Below are positions 12,861 through 15,800 of a stretch of DNA of 15,800 nucleotides, piece after piece. The notes beneath the pieces were generated by a model. It was not told the origin of the DNA, searched no databases, and saw nothing but the letters and a program-made list of their open reading frames with translations. Position 1 is the stretch's first letter. Every line of letters starts with the position of its first letter. This stretch comes from JALYJG01 sp033763555. Its GTDB lineage: Bacteria; Pseudomonadota; Alphaproteobacteria; UBA9219. Position numbers and translations under genes: made by a program. The stretch covers positions 1 to 15,800 of the forward strand of contig JANRKK010000005.1 in assembly GCA_033763555.1 (NCBI GenBank), given 5' to 3'.

Positions 12861-14048
12861 TTACTCGACGATCTTCGCTACAACTCCGGCGCCGACGGTA
12901 CGGCCGCCTTCGCGGATCGCGAAACGCAGACCTTCATCCATGGCGATCGGCGCGATCAACTTCACCTGACAGGAGATGTTGTCGCCCGGCATCACCATTT
13001 CGGTGCCTTCCGGCAGTGTCATTTCACCGGTCACGTCCGTCGTCCGGAAGTAGAACTGCGGACGATAGTTGGTGAAGAACGGCGTATGACGGCCACCTTC
13101 ATCCTTGGTGAGAATGTAGCATTCCGCCTTGAACGTGGTGTGCGGCGTAATCGAGCCGGGCTTCGCCAGAACTTGGCCACGCTCGACGTCTTCACGCTTC
13201 GTACCGCGGAGCAGCGCGCCGATGTTGTCGCCAGCTTCACCCTGATCCAGCAGCTTGCGGAACATTTCGACGCCCGTCACGACCGTCTTGGTCGTTGGAC
13301 GAATGCCGACGATTTCGACTTCTTCGTTGACCTTGATAACGCCCTGCTCGACACGGCCCGTAACAACGGTACCACGACCGGAAATCGAGAATACGTCTTC
13401 GACAGGCATCAGGAACGGCTTGTCCAGAACGCGCTTCGGCTGCGGAATGAAGCTGTCGACAGCTTCCATCAGCTTCAGGATCGCTTGTTCGCCCAGTTCC
13501 GGCTGCTTGTCTTCGAGCGCGCAAAGCGCCGAGCCGCGGATGATCGGCGTCTTGTCGCCGGGGAACTGATACTTGGTCAGCAGGTCGCGGATTTCCATTT
13601 CGACCAGCTCGGCCAGTTCGGGATCGGCCATATCCATCTTGTTCATGAAGACGACGATGGCGGGAACACCGACCTGACGCGCCAGCAGGATGTGTTCGCG
13701 GGTCTGGGGCATCGGGCCGTCGGCGGCCGACACAACCAGGATCGCGCCGTCCATCTGCGCGGCGCCCGTGATCATGTTTTTTACATAGTCAGCGTGGCCG
13801 GGGCAGTCAACGTGGGCGTAGTGGCGGTTTGCCGTTTCATATTCAACGTGCGCCGTGGAGATCGTGATGCCGCGTGCTTTTTCTTCCGGCGCCTTGTCGA
13901 TCTGATCATAGGCGGTGAAAGTCGCGCCACCCGTCTTGGACAGGATCTTGGTAATCGCAGCCGTCAGCGACGTCTTGCCATGGTCAACGTGACCGATGGT
14001 GCCGATGTTGCAGTGTGGCTTGTTACGGTTGAATTTCTCTTTTGCCAT
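12861..14048 (-). CDS. tuf: elongation factor Tu
   Basis: 395 residues, full length. The GTPase domain has the P-loop GHVDHGKT (19-26), switch I RGITI (59-63), DCPGHAD (81-87, with catalytic His85) and NKMD (136-139). Domains 2 and 3 follow, with GRGTVVTGRVEQG, HTPFFTNYRPQFYFRTTDVT and the C-terminal GRTVGAGVVAKI. EF-Tu delivers aminoacyl-tRNA to the ribosome. GGAGAG precedes ATG 14048. The gene follows fusA after 61 bases, in which I see no clear promoter, so it is probably cotranscribed in a str-type operon. Whether a second tuf copy exists elsewhere cannot be seen. Confidence 0.99.
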   Translation of the reverse strand: MAKEKFNRNKPHCNIGTIGHVDHGKTSLTAAITKILSKTGGATFTAYDQIDKAPEEKARGITISTAHVEYETANRHYAHVDCPGHADYVKNMITGAAQMDGAILVVSAADGPMPQTREHILLARQVGVPAIVVFMNKMDMADPELAELVEMEIRDLLTKYQFPGDKTPIIRGSALCALEDKQPELGEQAILKLMEAVDSFIPQPKRVLDKPFLMPVEDVFSISGRGTVVTGRVEQGVIKVNEEVEIVGIRPTTKTVVTGVEMFRKLLDQGEAGDNIGALLRGTKREDVERGQVLAKPGSITPHTTFKAECYILTKDEGGRHTPFFTNYRPQFYFRTTDVTGEMTLPEGTEMVMPGDNISCQVKLIAPIAMDEGLRFAIREGGRTVGAGVVAKIVE

Positions 14049-14109
14049 TTTACTCTCCGTCTCTCTCCGTTGGTTGACGAACTGCTTGATCCTTAGTTTC
14101 GTTTCCGGC

Positions 14110-15800
14110 TTAACCCGCCAGCTTCAGCTTAACTTCCTGTGCAATTGCCTGCGGCACAGGTTCGTAATGATCGAATTCCATCGTGTAGGTCGCGCGGCCC
14201 TGCGTCATCGAACGCAGCGTGTTCACATAACCGAACATCGTCGCCAGCGGCACCTGCGCATCGATTGTGCGCGCATTGCCGCGCTGATCCATGCCGTTGA
14301 TCTGGCCGCGGCGGCTGTTCAAATCGCCGATCACATCGCCCATGAAATCTTCCGGCGTGACAACTTCAACCTTCATGATCGGCTCCAGCAGAACTGGACC
14401 AGCCTTCTGCATGCCTTCACGGAAGGCCGCACGCGCCGCGATTTCAAACGCCAGCGCCGAAGAGTCGACATCGTGGTACGCACCGTCTGTCAGGGTTGCC
14501 TTGAAGTCGATGGTCGGGAAGCCCGCCATGACGCCCGTGTCCTTGATGCTGTTGATGCCTTTTTCGACGCCGGGGATGTATTCCTTCGGCACCGAACCAC
14601 CGACAATCTTGCTCTCGAATTCGTAGCCAAGACCTGCGGCTTGCGGCTCGAAATCGATAATGACGCGGGCGAATTGACCCGAACCACCCGATTGTTTTTT
14701 GTGCGTGTAATCCACTGTGTATTTCTTCGTGATGGTTTCACGATAGGCCACCTGTGGTGCGCCAACATTCGCTTCAACCTTGAATTCGCGCTTCATGCGA
14801 TCCACGAGAATTTCCAGATGCAATTCGCCCATACCCTTGATGACGGTCTGGCCCGTTTCGTGGTTGACGGAAACGCGGAAGGACGGATCTTCCTGCGCCA
14901 GGCGCTGCAAGGCCGTACCCATCTTTTCCTGGTCGGCTTTGGTCTTCGGCTCAACCGCGACTTCAATAACGGGCTCGGGGAATTCCATACGCTCCAGAAC
15001 GATGGGCTTGGCGGAATCGCACAGCGTGTCGCCCGTAAAGGTGCTCTTGAGCGAGGCCAGAGCGACGATATCGCCCGCATAAGCTTCCTTGATTTCTTCG
15101 CGCGTGTTGGCATGCATCAGCAGCATACGGCCGATGCGCTCGCGCTGGTCTTTGACGGTGTTTTGAACATAGCTGCCCGCCGTCAACGTACCCGAATAGA
15201 TGCGCGCGAAGGTCAGCGAGCCGACAAACGGATCGGTCATGATCTTGAACGCCAGAGCCGAGAATGGAGCATCATCGGCGGGCGCGCGCTCATCCGGCTC
15301 CTTCGTTTCGAGCTTGAAGCCCTTAACATTGCCGATATCGATCGGCGACGGCAGATAGTTCACAACGGCATCCAGCATGGGCTGCACGCCCTTATTCTTA
15401 AAGGCTGAACCGCAGAGGATGGGCACAAATTTCATGCCGATCGCACCTTTACGGATGCACTTATCCAAAACTTCCAGTGAAGGTTCTTTGCCTTCGAGAT
15501 AGGCGGACAAAGCGTCGTCGTCCATTTCAACAGCCTGCTCGACCAGCTTGTGGCGATATTCTTCAGCTTTCGCCTTCAAGTTGGCAGGAATTTCTTCATC
15601 ATGAAACTTCGCGCCCAGCGCTTCATCTTCCCAGACAACGGCCTTCATGCGGCGCAGGTCGATGATGCCCTTGAAATCGCCTTCGGCACCGATGGGCAAT
15701 TGCAGAATGAGAACATTCGCGCCCAGACGGTCCTTGATCATACTGACGCAACGGTCGAAATTCGCGCCTGTGCGATCCATCTTGTTGACGAACACCATGC
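14110..15800 (-). CDS. fusA: elongation factor G, C-terminal four-fifths (5' end outside window)
   Basis: 562 residues are visible; about 130 N-terminal residues, with the P-loop and switch regions, lie beyond 15800. The visible part opens in the G4 motif (VNKMDRTGANF) and the G' subdomain. Domain II has FKIMTDPFVGSLTFARIYSG and domain III has LQRLAQEDPSFRV. Domain IV has GSGQFARVIIDFEP and GFPTIDFKATLTDGAYHDVD. Domain V ends with GDLNSRRGQINGMDQRGNAR, SMTQGRATYTMEFDHYEPVP and QAIAQEVKLKLAG. EF-G drives translocation and, with RRF, ribosome recycling. The domain pattern is that of the standard housekeeping EF-G. rpsL and rpsG would be expected upstream, outside the window. Confidence 0.98.
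   Translation of the reverse strand, partial: MVFVNKMDRTGANFDRCVSMIKDRLGANVLILQLPIGAEGDFKGIIDLRRMKAVVWEDEALGAKFHDEEIPANLKAKAEEYRHKLVEQAVEMDDDALSAYLEGKEPSLEVLDKCIRKGAIGMKFVPILCGSAFKNKGVQPMLDAVVNYLPSPIDIGNVKGFKLETKEPDERAPADDAPFSALAFKIMTDPFVGSLTFARIYSGTLTAGSYVQNTVKDQRERIGRMLLMHANTREEIKEAYAGDIVALASLKSTFTGDTLCDSAKPIVLERMEFPEPVIEVAVEPKTKADQEKMGTALQRLAQEDPSFRVSVNHETGQTVIKGMGELHLEILVDRMKREFKVEANVGAPQVAYRETITKKYTVDYTHKKQSGGSGQFARVIIDFEPQAAGLGYEFESKIVGGSVPKEYIPGVEKGINSIKDTGVMAGFPTIDFKATLTDGAYHDVDSSALAFEIAARAAFREGMQKAGPVLLEPIMKVEVVTPEDFMGDVIGDLNSRRGQINGMDQRGNARTIDAQVPLATMFGYVNTLRSMTQGRATYTMEFDHYEPVPQAIAQEVKLKLAG

Noticed and set aside
12783..14096. 437-codon open frame on the plus strand opposite tuf
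   Set aside because: It mirrors the tuf reading frame, an effect of strong codon bias in a highly expressed gene. Its translation is low in sense (repeated Asp/Arg/His runs) and no SD is seen.
13996..15408. 470-codon open frame on the plus strand opposite fusA
   Set aside because: Antisense shadow of fusA, whose minus-strand protein is unmistakable EF-G; the plus product has no recognisable domain.

Overview
The window is most of a bacterial translation supercluster, read on the minus strand from about 15800 down to 2535, plus a short plus-strand stretch at the left end (1-2538). Protein sequences throughout are alphaproteobacterial in character, as are the gene order (fusA-tuf-S10-spc joined in one run), the long zinc-independent form of S14, and a CarD-family regulator nearby. 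No genus can be named from this sequence alone.

Left end, plus strand: the 3' part of carD, then a small unrecognised gene of 76 codons, then a clear intrinsic terminator (744-778), then a secreted DUF4140/DUF4139 (MuiA-like) protein. That protein ends tail-to-tail with rplO; the two stop codons overlap.

Right and centre, minus strand, in transcription order: fusA (5' end outside the window), tuf, a 240-base gap with a hairpin and a possible 51-codon ORF, rpsJ, rplC, rplD, rplW, rplB, an inserted 90-codon ORF, rpsS, rplV, rpsC, rplP, rpmC, rpsQ, rplN, rplX, rplE, rpsN, rpsH, rplF, rplR, rpsE, an inserted 73-codon ORF, rpmD, rplO. All 21 ribosomal protein genes are intact, closely spaced or overlapping, and nearly all have good Shine-Dalgarno (SD) sequences. 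They supply proteins of both subunits, and EF-G and EF-Tu supply the elongation factors.

Three things depart from the usual layout. (1) Small unrecognised ORFs sit inside the otherwise canonical series, between rplB and rpsS and between rpsE and rpmD, with a weaker third case between tuf and rpsJ. The two stronger ones have excellent SD sequences, tight operon spacing, and codon use (AGA, AGG, ATA, TTA) unlike their highly expressed neighbours. (2) The spc series stops after rplO: secY, adk, rpsM, rpsK, rpoA and rplQ do not follow, and a convergent gene abuts rplO with no visible terminator on either side. (3) Several proteins of the large-subunit exit-tunnel rim (L22, L29, L23) carry basic extensions. 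The small inserted ORFs are the best candidates here for something undescribed. They might encode lineage-specific ribosome-associated or regulatory proteins, but nothing in the sequence fixes their function.
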